A stretch of DNA of 9,151 nt from Pseudomonadota bacterium (GTDB taxonomy: Bacteria; Pseudomonadota; Gammaproteobacteria; UBA5335). This document shows, piece after piece, positions 1-6,913 of the stretch. How positions within the stretch are numbered: the stretch's first letter is position 1; every line of letters starts with the position of its first letter. The translations under genes were made by a program, and so were the position numbers. Below the pieces are notes generated by a model. That model saw only the letters and a program-made list of their open reading frames with translations, was not told the origin of the DNA and ran no database searches. The stretch covers positions 1-9,151 of the forward strand of contig PKCW01000085.1 in the NCBI GenBank assembly GCA_002862965.1, in the 5' to 3' direction.

Positions 1-2180
1 GGCACGGGCGTGGGCGACACCTCCCCCGTCATCGCCGTGTCCGGGCGGACGAGCCGGCCGGTAAGAGCGGAGACCATGGCAGTGGTGATGGTCACGCCGG
101 CCGAGGGGCCATCCTTGGAGATGGCGCCCTCAGGGAAGTGGATGTGCAGATCCGTCCGCCCGAAGAGGTGCTCGGCGGGGTCGGACGCCAGGCCGAGCTC
201 TACGGCGTGGGCTCGAATCCAAGAGAGGGCCGCCTTTGCCGACTCCTGCATCACCTCGCCCAGCGATCCGGTGTGGATCAGCTTTCCTTTCCACGGCACG
301 ACAGCGGTTTCGATCGTCAGCAATTCGCCGCCCACTTCCGTCCACGCCAGCCCGGTGACTCTTCCCACGCTGTCGTTCTGGTCGGCAAGATCGTGGCGGT
401 AACGCGGCACTCCCAGGAAGTCCGTCAGGCTCTCCGGAGTCACCGCGACCGTCTTCAGATCGGCGTCCAGCGCCAGCCGCTTGACCACCTTGCGGCAGAT
501 CTTCGCGATTTCGCGCTCCAGACTGCGAACCCCAGCCTCCCGCGTGTAGTTTTGAATCACGAGCCGAATCGCGTCGGCTCCCAAGCTCAGTTCGTCCGCC
601 GACAGGCCGTGCTTCTCACGCTGTCTGGGCAGGATGTGCTGCTGCGCGATGTGCAGTTTCTCGTCTTCGATGTAGCCGGCCAGACGGATGACCTCCATCC
701 GGTCGAGGAGCGCCGGCGGGATGTTCAGGGTATTGGCGGTCGCCACGAACATCACATCCGACAGATCGAAATCCACTTCCAGATAGTGATCATTGAACGT
801 GTGATTCTGTTCGGGATCCAGGACCTCGAGCAGCGCCGATGCCGGATCCCCCCGGAAATCCATTGCCATCTTGTCGACTTCATCGAGAAGGAACAGCGGA
901 TTGCGGCTTTCGATCTTGGAAAGGTTCTGGATGATCTTGCCCGGCATGGATCCGATGTAGGTGCGACGATGCCCGCGGATCTCGGCCTCGTCCCGAACGC
1001 CGCCCAATGCCATGCGCGTGAACTTCCGGTTGGTCGCGCGCGCAATGCTTTTGCCCAGCGAGGTTTTGCCGACACCGGGGGGGCCCACGAGGCACAGGAT
1101 GGGGCCCTTGAGCTTGCGCACGCGCTTCTGGACCGCGAGATACTCGAGGATCCGCTCCTTGACTTTCTCCAGGCCGTAGTGGTCCTCATCCAGAACCTGT
1201 TGGGCCCGCCCCAGATCTGCCCGGACGCGCGTCTTCTGGGTCCATGGGGCCGAGATCAGGGCATCGAGATAGTTGCGTACGACCCCGGCTTCGGCGGACA
1301 TGGGCGACATCATCTTGAGCTTGCCGAGCTCGGCTTCGGCCTTCTGCCGCGCGTCCTTGGGCATCCCCGCTTGCTCGATGCGACGAGCCAGCTCGTCCAT
1401 CTCGTTGCTGGGCGCGTCTTCCAGTTCGCCGATCTCGCGCTGGATGGCTTTCATCTGCTCGTTGAGATAGTACTCGCGCTGGCTCTTCTCCATCTGGGCC
1501 TTGACGCGCCCCCGAATGCGCTTTTCGATCTGGAGGAGATCGATCTCGGTCTCGATGAGTGCCATCACGCGCTCGAGGCGCTGGGTGACATCCTGGAGTT
1601 CGAGGACCTCCTGCTTCTGCTCGACCTTCAGCGACATGTGCGCGACGATGGTGTCGGCGAGACGGCCCGCATCTTCGATGGCGGCCAGCGTCGTCAGTAC
1701 CTCCGGCGGAATCTTCTTGTTCAACTTGACGAACTGATCGCAGAGGTTGAGCACCGACCGGACCAGAACCTCGAGCTCGCGATTCTTTTCGTAGCCGACG
1801 TTCGCGACGGCACGGTACTGTCCAAGCAGGTAACTTGCCGCGTCTTCTTCGACGTGTTCCAGCTTGGCGCGCCGCAACCCCTCGACCAGCACCTTCACGG
1901 TGCCGTCCGGCAGCTTCAGCAACTGGAGCACGGTGGCCTCGGTCCCCAGCACATAAAGGTCTTCCTGGACGGGGTCATCCTTTTCGGCGCTCACCTGAGC
2001 CACCAGCAGCACCTTGCGATCGCCTTCCATCGCGGCTTCGAGGGCGTGGATGGACCTTTCCCGTCCAACGAACAGCGGGATCACCATGTGGGGATAGACC
2101 ACCACGTCACGCAGCGGCAACAGCGGCGCCGTAAACTGGGGGCCTTCGGCAGCAAGCGACCTGGAGTCATGGGATTTCAT
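1..2180 (-). CDS. lon: ATP-dependent Lon protease, C-terminus cut by window edge
   Basis: Lon is a cytoplasmic homo-hexameric AAA+ serine protease that degrades misfolded and regulatory proteins. Translation from the ATG at 2180 stays open to position 1 and gives 726 residues; the family is usually about 780-800, so roughly the last 60-80 are missing. Visible in order: an N-terminal substrate-binding domain beginning [20 protein letters not shown], a charged helical segment near residues 185-280, Walker A GPPGVGKT (366-373), Walker B with FLLDEVDK (D433, E434), and the protease domain with KDGPSAGVT, whose S693 is the catalytic serine. The partner lysine lies beyond the edge. The start is fixed by GAGGTGA six bases upstream. 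The gene follows clpX after 136 nt and has its own heat-shock-type promoter. Oddity: the last residues read [10 protein letters not shown] where the family normally has MTGE(I/V)(T/S)LRGRVLP. Identification is certain. Confidence 0.98.
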   Translation of the reverse strand, partial: MKSHDSRSLAAEGPQFTAPLLPLRDVVVYPHMVIPLFVGRERSIHALEAAMEGDRKVLLVAQVSAEKDDPVQEDLYVLGTEATVLQLLKLPDGTVKVLVEGLRRAKLEHVEEDAASYLLGQYRAVANVGYEKNRELEVLVRSVLNLCDQFVKLNKKIPPEVLTTLAAIEDAGRLADTIVAHMSLKVEQKQEVLELQDVTQRLERVMALIETEIDLLQIEKRIRGRVKAQMEKSQREYYLNEQMKAIQREIGELEDAPSNEMDELARRIEQAGMPKDARQKAEAELGKLKMMSPMSAEAGVVRNYLDALISAPWTQKTRVRADLGRAQQVLDEDHYGLEKVKERILEYLAVQKRVRKLKGPILCLVGPPGVGKTSLGKSIARATNRKFTRMALGGVRDEAEIRGHRRTYIGSMPGKIIQNLSKIESRNPLFLLDEVDKMAMDFRGDPASALLEVLDPEQNHTFNDHYLEVDFDLSDVMFVATANTLNIPPALLDRMEVIRLAGYIEDEKLHIAQQHILPRQREKHGLSADELSLGADAIRLVIQNYTREAGVRSLEREIAKICRKVVKRLALDADLKTVAVTPESLTDFLGVPRYRHDLADQNDSVGRVTGLAWTEVGGELLTIETAVVPWKGKLIHTGSLGEVMQESAKAALSWIRAHAVELGLASDPAEHLFGRTDLHIHFPEGAISKDGPSAGVTITTAMVSALTGRLVRPDTAMTGEVSPTPV

Positions 2181-2186
2181 GCGGCG

Positions 2187-2193
2187 TCACCTC
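2187..2193 (-). promoter_or_regulatory. lon ribosome binding site
   Basis: On the minus strand GAGGTGA lies six bases before the ATG at 2180, a strong Shine-Dalgarno match that decides the lon start. Another ATG at 2170 is out of frame. Confidence 0.85.
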
Positions 2194-2200
2194 GAAAGGG

Positions 2201-2233
2201 TGGCTGCCCGCGGGGAGCGGGGCCGAGCAGCCA
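2201..2233 (-). promoter_or_regulatory. Hairpin in the lon mRNA leader
   Basis: Seven-base arms TGGCTGC and GCAGCCA (2201-2207 and 2227-2233) pair around a GC-rich interior that can add an inner CCGC/GCGG stem. It lies between the predicted lon promoter and its ribosome binding site, ending 7 nt before GAGGTGA. It could protect the transcript or modulate initiation. There is no U-run, so it is not a standard intrinsic terminator. The function is unproven. Confidence 0.45.
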
Positions 2234-2264
2234 GTGGCGATGTTCAGATCGGAACCTGAACCTG

Positions 2265-2293
2265 AAGTGGGGGCATTGGCGCGGGATTTCAAG
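2265..2293 (-). promoter_or_regulatory. Heat-shock (sigma32/RpoH) promoter of lon
   Basis: On the minus strand CTTGAAA (2293-2287) is followed after 14 bases by CCCCACTT (2272-2265). The sigma32 consensus is CTTGAAA, 11-16 bases, CCCCATnT, so the -35 is perfect and the -10 differs at one base. It lies 85 nt before the lon ATG in the clpX-lon gap. lon is a known RpoH target in E. coli, which supports the reading. Transcription would begin near 2258. Confidence 0.75.
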
Positions 2294-2309
2294 CGTGTGC
2301 CCGCACACG
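2294..2309. repeat. 7-2-7 inverted repeat between clpX and lon
   Basis: CGTGTGC and GCACACG (2294-2300, 2303-2309) form a perfect inverted repeat with a two-base centre. It starts 7 nt after the clpX stop codon and touches the -35 element of the lon sigma32 promoter. As RNA it would fold as a six-pair stem with a CGGG tetraloop, without a following U-run. It could be a weak clpX terminator or a protein-binding operator over the lon promoter. Confidence 0.5.
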
Positions 2310-2316
2310 TTGCTGC

Positions 2317-3609
2317 TCAGTCGGCTGCCGCTGCCTGTGGCGGAAGGTCGCTGGCGTCGTTCCGATAGAGGATGAAGGGCGGTGATTCACCGAGCACCGT
2401 TCCGGTATCGACGACGACCTTGCGCACGTTGCTCATCGAAGGCAACTCGTACATGACGTCGAGCAGGGCCGTCTCGAGGATGGTCCGCAGGCCGCGGGCG
2501 CCGGTGCGGCGTTCCATCGCCCTGCGGGCTGCCGTCCGCAGGGCATCTTCGGTGAACTCCAGATCGCAACCTTCCATTTCAAAGAGTCTGCGGTACTGGC
2601 GCGACAAGGCATTCTTGGGTTCGATCAGGATGCGCATCAGGGCCGCTTCGTCCAGTTCCTCGAGCGTCGCGACGACCGGAAGCCGGCCGACGAACTCGGG
2701 GATGAGTCCGTACTTGACCAGATCTTCGGGTTCCACCCCGCTGAGCAGATGCAACGTGTCACGATCGGCATCGGCGCGCTTGATGTCGGCAGAAAATCCG
2801 ATGCCACCGGTCTGGGTGCGCCGCGCGATCATCTTGTCCAGGCCGGCAAATGCGCCGCCGCAGATGAACAGGATGTTGCGGGTGTCGACCTGCAGGAATT
2901 CCTGTTGCGGGTGTTTTCGGCCACCTTGCGGCGGCACCGAGGCCATGGTGCCCTCGATCAGCTTCAGCAGCGCCTGCTGGACGCCTTCTCCGGAGACGTC
3001 ACGCGTGATGGACGGGTTGTCCGACTTGCGCGAAATCTTGTCGATCTCGTCGATGTAGACGATGCCCGTCTGCGCCTTCTCGACGTCGTATTCGCACTTC
3101 TGCAGCAGCTTCTGGATGATGTTTTCCACATCCTCGCCGACATATCCCGCCTCGGTCAGCGTGGTGGCGTCGGCAATGGTGAAGGGCACATTCAGGATCC
3201 GCGCCAGCGTCTCGGCCAGCAGGGTCTTGCCGGAGCCCGTGGGTCCGATGAGGAGGATGTTGCTCTTGGAAAGTTCGACCTGATCCTTGCCCGCGCCCTT
3301 GGCCTGGATACGCTTGTAATGGTTGTAGACGGCGACGGCCAGGATCTTCTTGGCCGACTCCTGTCCGATGACATACTCGTCCAGAACTTTCTTGATTTCC
3401 TTCGGCTTGGGCAGGCGGTTGCGGTCCGACTCGGCCTTGTCCTGAAGTTCCTCGCGGATGATGTCGTTGCACAACTCGACGCACTCGTCGCAAACGAATA
3501 CCGATGGGCCGGCGATCAGCTTGCGCACTTCATGCTGACTTTTCCCGCAAAAAGAGCAGTACAGCAATTTCCCGCTCTCGGTGCTTTTCCCGCGCGTGTC
3601 TTCGCTCAT
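2317..3609 (-). CDS. clpX: ClpX, ATPase and substrate-unfolding subunit of ClpXP
   Basis: ClpX is a hexameric AAA+ unfoldase that recognises tagged or damaged proteins and threads them into ClpP in the cytoplasm. The 430-residue product is near the usual length (424 in E. coli). It has the N-terminal zinc-binding domain (C18, C21, C40, C43), Walker A GPTGSGKT (122-129), the pore-1 loop GYVGED (155-160), Walker B IVYIDEID (183-190), the RKH pore loop (231-233), the IGF loop that docks on ClpP (270-272), an arginine finger at R309 in EFVGRLP, and sensor-2 GARGLR (R372). All key residues are intact. A GAGG sequence eight bases before the ATG supports the start. It lies 85 nt downstream of clpP and 136 nt before lon. 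The gap before it holds a sigma54-type promoter candidate, so it may be expressed both by readthrough from tig-clpP and separately. Confidence 0.98.
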   Translation of the reverse strand: MSEDTRGKSTESGKLLYCSFCGKSQHEVRKLIAGPSVFVCDECVELCNDIIREELQDKAESDRNRLPKPKEIKKVLDEYVIGQESAKKILAVAVYNHYKRIQAKGAGKDQVELSKSNILLIGPTGSGKTLLAETLARILNVPFTIADATTLTEAGYVGEDVENIIQKLLQKCEYDVEKAQTGIVYIDEIDKISRKSDNPSITRDVSGEGVQQALLKLIEGTMASVPPQGGRKHPQQEFLQVDTRNILFICGGAFAGLDKMIARRTQTGGIGFSADIKRADADRDTLHLLSGVEPEDLVKYGLIPEFVGRLPVVATLEELDEAALMRILIEPKNALSRQYRRLFEMEGCDLEFTEDALRTAARRAMERRTGARGLRTILETALLDVMYELPSMSNVRKVVVDTGTVLGESPPFILYRNDASDLPPQAAAAD

Positions 3610-3649
3610 CTCCCGTCCCTCACCGTTGCCGTCTCTTGGCTAAACTCTT

Positions 3650-3665
3650 TGCATTGGTCGTGCCA
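3650..3665 (-). promoter_or_regulatory. Candidate sigma54 (-24/-12) promoter upstream of clpX
   Basis: The minus strand reads TGGCACGACCAATGCA. The sigma54 consensus is TGGCACG, four bases, TTGC(A/T). All informative bases match except the first T of TTGC, and the GG and GC dinucleotides have the exact ten-base separation. The site lies in the 85-nt clpP-clpX gap, with the predicted start of transcription about 30 nt before the clpX ATG. No enhancer-binding activator gene is visible here, so the call rests on the match and its position. Confidence 0.5.
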
Positions 3666-3694
3666 GTTGGTGCGCTAAGCCGGACCTTGGGCCG

Positions 3695-4336
3695 TCACGT
3701 CCGCTCGCCGGGCAATTCCCGGCTGGTCAGGATGCCATCGACGAGCCCATATTCCATCGCCTGCTCGGCACTCATGAACCGATCCCGATCGGTGTCCTGC
3801 TCGATCCGGTGGATGTCCTGGCCCGTATGCCGGGCCAGAATCGCATTGAGTCGATCCCGTATGAACAGGATTTCGCGGGCGTGAATCTCGAAGTCCGCAG
3901 CCTGCCCCTGAAATCCGCCCAAGGGCTGGTGGATCATCATGCGCGAATGCGGCAGGCAGAAGCGCTTGCCCTTCGCGCCCGCCGCGAGCAGCACCGCGCC
4001 CATGCTCGCAGCCTGGCCGACGCAAATCGTGCTCACGGCTGGCTTGATGAACTGCATGGTGTCATAGATGGCCAGTCCGGCCGTGACCGATCCGCCCGGC
4101 GAATTGATGTACAGGTGAATGTCCTTGTCCGGATTCTCCGATTCGAGGAACATCATCTGGGCCACGATGAGGTTGGCCATGTGATCCTCGACCTGCCCGA
4201 CGACGAAGATCAGGCGCTCCTTCAGCAGCCGCGAAAAGATGTCGAAGGCGCGTTCGCCGCGAGGGGTCTGTTCGACCACCATGGGTACCAGATTGGCCTG
4301 CACGGAGAACGGATTCTCCGAATACGGTGACGGCAT
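3695..4336 (-). CDS. clpP: ClpP, serine protease subunit of Clp proteases
   Basis: ClpP forms the double-heptameric barrel that degrades polypeptides delivered by ClpX or ClpA. The 213-residue product matches the usual length (207 in E. coli). The catalytic triad is complete: S111 in GQAASMGA, H136 in MMIHQPLGG and D185 in DTDRDRFM, the same numbers as the E. coli precursor. The oxyanion region NSPGGSV (78-84) and the helix-turn motif [13 protein letters not shown] are present. A short N-terminal extension, probably a processed propeptide, precedes LVPMVVEQT. The ATG overlaps the tig stop by one base (TAATG), and its ribosome binding site lies within the end of tig, so translation is probably coupled. 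The conserved tig-clpP-clpX order supports function in the ClpXP complex. Confidence 0.98.
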   Translation of the reverse strand: MPSPYSENPFSVQANLVPMVVEQTPRGERAFDIFSRLLKERLIFVVGQVEDHMANLIVAQMMFLESENPDKDIHLYINSPGGSVTAGLAIYDTMQFIKPAVSTICVGQAASMGAVLLAAGAKGKRFCLPHSRMMIHQPLGGFQGQAADFEIHAREILFIRDRLNAILARHTGQDIHRIEQDTDRDRFMSAEQAMEYGLVDGILTSRELPGERT

Positions 4337-5655
4337 TACATCTCCTCGCCGGCGAGCGCGCCGGGATTGCTCATCAGATCCTGGAACGAGGTCGGCACGT
4401 CCGACACCGTCATTTTCTCCAGAAGTCGATCGACGACCTGATCTTCCAGCACGGCGCCGTGAATGCGCTGCATGACGTCCCGATTGCCACGGTAGGCCTG
4501 GGCCAGCGCATCGGGCTGATCATGGTTCGCGACCAGGGACGCAATCATGCTATCGACGCGCGCGGGGTCCGGCTGAATGCCCTCGCGCTTGATCCACTCG
4601 CCGACGATCAGCCCTAGGCCCACTCGACGCCGCGCACGATCGGCAAACATTTCGCGTGGCAACTGGCCGCCCTGCTGAGGCCGCAAGCCCATGCGCTGGG
4701 CCATTTCGCCCATCAGTCGATCGACTTCCTGCTCGATCAGGGCGCCCGGCACGGGGACATCATGCAGGTTCAGCAACACTTCCATGACGCGTTCTTTGAT
4801 CCGCGCAGCCGTGGCTTGTTCCGCCTGCACCTCCAGACGCTCCCGGATGCGGGCCCGGAGGGCCTCTAGCCCGCCTTCATCGACGCCCGCCGCGGCGGCG
4901 AGGTCATCGTCCAGTGCGGGCAGGTGTTTCTCGGCCACTTCGTGAACCACGACCTTGAACAGGGCCGTCTTGCCGGCAACTTCCGCAGACGGGTAATCCT
5001 CCGGGAACGTCAGCGGCACATCCAGCGATTGACCCGGCGCGGCACCCAGGAGGCCATTCTCGAAATCGGCCAGCAGACGCCCCGCGCCCAGTTCGATTTC
5101 GACGCCTTCGCCGCGATTGCCCGAGAAGGGAACCCCATCGATGGTTCCCTCGAAATCCATCGTCAGCCGATCACCGGCCTGTGCCGGGCGCTCGACCGCA
5201 TGGTAATGGGCCTGTTGCTCGCGGATCTGCCCCAGCACCCGATCGACGTCATCCTCGCCGATCGTCACTTGCGGTCGCTCGATGCGCTGGTCCTCGATGG
5301 TCGCCAGTTCGATGTCCGGATACACCTCGATGACTGCGGTATAGGTCAGATCAGCGCCTGGCGCCAGTGATTCGGCCTCGATCTGTGGCGAACCGGCGGG
5401 CTGCAGGCCCTGATCCTGGATCGCGGTGGCGTAGGACGCGCGCAGGACCTCCTCCACCACTTCCTGGCGGACCTGGTCGCCGTATTGACGGCGGATCACG
5501 GAAAGCGGCGCCTTGCCCGGCCGGAATCCCTTGATTCGTGCGCGTGGGCCCAGCGAGCGCAGCCGGTCCTCGACCTGACGATCCACTTCCTGGGCGGGTA
5601 CCTGCACACGGATCCGACGTTCCAGGGCTCCGGTGACTTCAACTGCGCTCTGCAT
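4336..5655 (-). CDS. tig: Trigger factor, ribosome-associated chaperone and prolyl isomerase
   Basis: Trigger factor binds the ribosome exit tunnel, shields nascent chains and catalyses proline isomerisation. The 439-residue product compares with 432 in E. coli. The N-terminal domain carries the ribosome-docking signature GFRPGKAP (43-50). The FKBP-type PPIase domain occupies about 158-245 and starts near [15 protein letters not shown]. The helical substrate-binding C-terminal domain fills the rest and includes the typical PxxLIxxEVDRLM segment. The reading frame stays open far upstream, through the tRNA, but homology begins at MQSAVEV, and GGAG ten bases before this ATG supports the start at 5655. 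It is first of the tig-clpP-clpX-lon series, 75 nt after tRNA-Leu. That gap holds a sigma54-like element and a weak terminator candidate. Confidence 0.97.
   Translation of the reverse strand: MQSAVEVTGALERRIRVQVPAQEVDRQVEDRLRSLGPRARIKGFRPGKAPLSVIRRQYGDQVRQEVVEEVLRASYATAIQDQGLQPAGSPQIEAESLAPGADLTYTAVIEVYPDIELATIEDQRIERPQVTIGEDDVDRVLGQIREQQAHYHAVERPAQAGDRLTMDFEGTIDGVPFSGNRGEGVEIELGAGRLLADFENGLLGAAPGQSLDVPLTFPEDYPSAEVAGKTALFKVVVHEVAEKHLPALDDDLAAAAGVDEGGLEALRARIRERLEVQAEQATAARIKERVMEVLLNLHDVPVPGALIEQEVDRLMGEMAQRMGLRPQQGGQLPREMFADRARRRVGLGLIVGEWIKREGIQPDPARVDSMIASLVANHDQPDALAQAYRGNRDVMQRIHGAVLEDQVVDRLLEKMTVSDVPTSFQDLMSNPGALAGEEM
4342..4347 (-). promoter_or_regulatory. clpP ribosome binding site inside tig
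   Basis: GAGGAG, five bases before the clpP ATG, is also the codons for two of the last residues of trigger factor (ending EEM). With the TAATG stop/start overlap it indicates translational coupling of clpP to tig and fixes the clpP start. Confidence 0.75.
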
Positions 5656-5679
5656 TCGCTCGTTACTCCGACATCGATC

Positions 5680-5694
5680 AAAAACGGCATGCCG
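5680..5694 (-). terminator. Weak intrinsic terminator candidate after tRNA-Leu
   Basis: On the minus strand the palindrome CGGCATGCCG is followed directly by five T residues, 36 nt after the tRNA 3' end and before tig. The core stem is short (three to four pairs plus possible G-U and A-U extension), so it may end only part of the tRNA transcript and let the rest enter tig. Confidence 0.35.
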
Positions 5695-5707
5695 CTCAGA
5701 ACATGCA

Positions 5708-5723
5708 ACCAAATCCCGTGCCA
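5708..5723 (-). promoter_or_regulatory. Sigma54-like element upstream of tig
   Basis: The minus strand reads TGGCACGGGATTTGGT. The -24 part is perfect and TTG of the -12 part is present at the right spacing, but the -12 C is replaced by G. It would start transcription about 42 nt before the tig ATG. The altered -12 base makes it a weaker candidate than the site before clpX. No convincing sigma70 promoter was seen in this 75-nt gap. Confidence 0.3.
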
Positions 5724-5730
5724 ATTGCCA

Positions 5731-5816
5731 TGGTGCGAAAGGAGAGACTCGAACTCTCACGGGGCCAGCCCACTGGAACCTAAATCCAGCGCGTCTACCG
5801 ATTCCGCCACTTTCGC
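5731..5816 (-). tRNA. tRNA-Leu, anticodon UAG
   Basis: The 86-nt minus-strand sequence folds as a class II tRNA. It has acceptor stem GCGAAAG/CTTTCGC, D arm GCG/CGC with GGTAGA, anticodon stem CTGGA/TCCAG with loop TTTAGGT (anticodon TAG at 5782-5780), a long variable arm of GGG/CCC type, T arm GAGAG/CTCTC with loop TTCGAGT, and an encoded CCA end (5733-5731). It reads CUN leucine codons. tRNA-Leu immediately before tig is a recurrent arrangement in gammaproteobacteria. Confidence 0.97.
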
Positions 5817-5865
5817 CGACGCGGGGTGCGACCAAGCCCGGCCGCGTGGCCTTGCCTGAAAGGCG

Positions 5866-5871
5866 AGTATA
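5866..5871 (-). promoter_or_regulatory. -10 element of the tRNA-Leu promoter
   Basis: TATACT on the minus strand lies 50 nt before the mature tRNA 5' end and is followed by CGCC, a GC-rich discriminator of the kind seen at stringently controlled stable-RNA promoters. No good -35 hexamer is present at 16-18 bp. A small GCCT/AGGC hairpin (5854-5864) follows in the leader. Confidence 0.45.
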
Positions 5872-5895
5872 CATCATGCCTCCAAACCGCCGATC

Positions 5896-5926
5896 CCCTC
5901 CGATGAGACACCGGAGGGACGGTGTC
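5896..5926. repeat. Two overlapping inverted repeats in the divergent intergenic region
   Basis: Repeat 1 pairs CCCTCCG (5896-5902) with CGGAGGG (5912-5918). Repeat 2 pairs GACACCG (5907-5913) with CGGTGTC (5920-5926). Both have perfect seven-base arms and they share bases, so only one can form at a time. They sit between the tRNA -10 and the candidate promoter of the YeeE-type gene, upstream of both, which suits an operator better than an RNA attenuator. The binding protein is unknown. Confidence 0.5.
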
Positions 5927-5962
5927 CGGCAGGCGGTCCCGCGTCGCGGCTTCGGACTGACA

Positions 5963-5968
5963 TACAAT
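5963..5968 (+). promoter_or_regulatory. Possible -10 element for the YeeE/DUF6691 pair
   Basis: TACAAT matches five of six sigma70 -10 bases, 40 nt before the ATG at 6008, in an otherwise GC-rich stretch. No recognisable -35 hexamer is present at 17 bp, so the promoter may need an activator or be spurious. Confidence 0.35.
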
Positions 5969-6007
5969 TGGGCCGCGTCATCCGACTTCAAGGTCCCATT
6001 GATCCCC

Positions 6008-6439
6008 ATGACTATTCTTGGCTCATCCCTCGCCGTACTGGGCGGACTTTTGATCGGCCTCAGCGCGCTCCTGCTGCTGCTGAGCATCGGTCGCATCGCG
6101 GGCATCAGCGGCATCGTCTTCGGCCTCGGCGCGCGCGACGCGACGGAACGCGGCTGGCGGCTGGCATTCCTGGCCGGCCTGGCGGTCGGGACCCTTCTGA
6201 TGCTGCCGATCGACCGGCTCGCATTCGCCCCACGTCAGGGCTTTCCGCTCTGGGCGCTGCTGTGCGCCGGCTTTCTGGTGGGCTACGGTAGCCGGCTCGG
6301 GAACGGCTGCACCAGCGGCCACGGTGTCTGCGGACTGGGCCGGCGCGCCCCGCGCTCGCTGGCGGCGACGTTCACCTTCATGACGGTGGCCATGGTGACC
6401 GTGCTGATCCTGCGTCATACGCTCGGGGTACTGCCATGA
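6008..6439 (+). CDS. YeeE/YedE family half-size membrane protein (sulfur-compound permease subunit)
   Basis: This is a 143-residue, strongly hydrophobic protein with about four membrane helices (near residues 4-26, 30-42, 52-66, 81-98 and 118-135 are the hydrophobic stretches). It carries the family signature GNGCTSGHGVCGLGR with C101 and C108. YeeE/YedE proteins include TsuA, a thiosulfate transporter using conserved cysteines; single-gene members are about 350 residues, so this is one half. The partner half follows with an ATGA overlap. In other bacteria such pairs (PmpA/PmpB type) sit with sulfide-detoxification genes; none is seen here. The frame is open far upstream, but hydrophobic homology begins at MTILG. 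The Shine-Dalgarno is poor; a TTG at 5999 with AAGG five bases before it is an alternative start. Substrate (thiosulfate, sulfide-derived sulfur or other) is inferred only. Confidence 0.88.
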   Translation: MTILGSSLAVLGGLLIGLSALLLLLSIGRIAGISGIVFGLGARDATERGWRLAFLAGLAVGTLLMLPIDRLAFAPRQGFPLWALLCAGFLVGYGSRLGNGCTSGHGVCGLGRRAPRSLAATFTFMTVAMVTVLILRHTLGVLP

Positions 6440-6849
6440 GGTCCCTCGCCGCCGCATTCATTGCCGGAGTGCTGTTCGGCATCGGCCTTTACGTGGCCCA
6501 GATGGTCAACCCCGAGAAAGTGCTCGCCTTCCTCGATGTCAGCGGACGGTGGGACCCGAGTCTCGCGCTGGTCATGGGGGCGGCCGTCTGCGTCACGGCA
6601 CTCGGTTTCCCGGGGGTCTTTCGAGGCGGAAAGCCGCTCTGGGCGGCGCGCTTCAGCCTGCCGGCCGACCACGATATCGACCGTCCGCTGCTGTTCGGCG
6701 CGGGCTTGTTCGGTCTCGGCTGGGGCATGGCCGGTTATTGTCCGGGGCCGGCCATCGCCGCCCTGCTGATCCAGCCGGCCGAAGCCGTGCCCTTCGTGCT
6801 GGCCATGCTCGGCGGCGCCTGGGTTCAGTCGCGGACGTTCCGCCGCTGA
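6436..6849 (+). CDS. DUF6691 (YeeE/YedE-related) half-size membrane protein
   Basis: This 137-residue protein is the second half of the split permease. It has the family hallmarks: an N-terminal helix LAAAFIAGVLFGIGLYVAQM, the NPEKVLAFLDVSGRWDPSLA segment (25-44), and FGLGWGMAGYCPGPA (92-106), whose C102 corresponds to a conserved cysteine of the YeeE/YedE fold. Its ATG overlaps the stop of the upstream gene by four bases (ATGA), with GGGG seven bases before it, so the two are co-translated and probably form one transporter in the inner membrane. It ends 64 nt before the convergent TolC-family gene. Family membership is clear; the transported sulfur compound is not known from sequence. Confidence 0.88.
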   Translation: MRSLAAAFIAGVLFGIGLYVAQMVNPEKVLAFLDVSGRWDPSLALVMGAAVCVTALGFPGVFRGGKPLWAARFSLPADHDIDRPLLFGAGLFGLGWGMAGYCPGPAIAALLIQPAEAVPFVLAMLGGAWVQSRTFRR

Positions 6850-6861
6850 TCGTCGCGGAAG

Positions 6862-6906
6862 GTGACAAAGCCGACACGGTCGCGCCGAGTGTCACACTAT
6901 CGACAC
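6862..6906. repeat. Inverted repeats in the convergent gap (possible bidirectional terminator)
   Basis: The 64-nt gap between the stops of the DUF6691 gene and the TolC-family gene holds GACAC (6873-6877), GTGTC (6889-6893) and GACAC (6902-6906), plus GTGACA (6862-6867) with TGTCAC (6890-6895). These allow alternative short hairpins. There is no U-run on either side, so termination is only a guess from location. Confidence 0.3.
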
Positions 6907-6913
6907 GCCCGAC

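Noticed and set aside
138..2375. Open frame of 745 codons on the plus strand opposite lon
   Set aside because: It is the antisense shadow of a GC-rich gene: no recognised domain, low-complexity His/Leu/Gln/Asp-rich sequence, and lon on the other strand is unmistakable.
2749..3678. Open frame of 309 codons on the plus strand opposite clpX
   Set aside because: Antisense shadow of a fully intact clpX; no recognisable motifs of its own.
5703..5723. Alternative reading of the tig-upstream element as TGGCACG with the downstream TTGCA
   Set aside because: The spacing between the two blocks is eight bases, not four, which sigma54 does not tolerate; only the imperfect TTGG alignment is kept as a weak candidate.
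4336..6114. 592-codon version of tig starting upstream of the tRNA
   Set aside because: The extension runs through tRNA-Leu and the intergenic region; trigger factor homology and a ribosome binding site place the start at 5655.
5633..6439. 268-codon version of the YeeE-type gene
   Set aside because: The first 125 codons cross the tRNA antisense and intergenic DNA with no membrane-protein character; homology begins at 6008.
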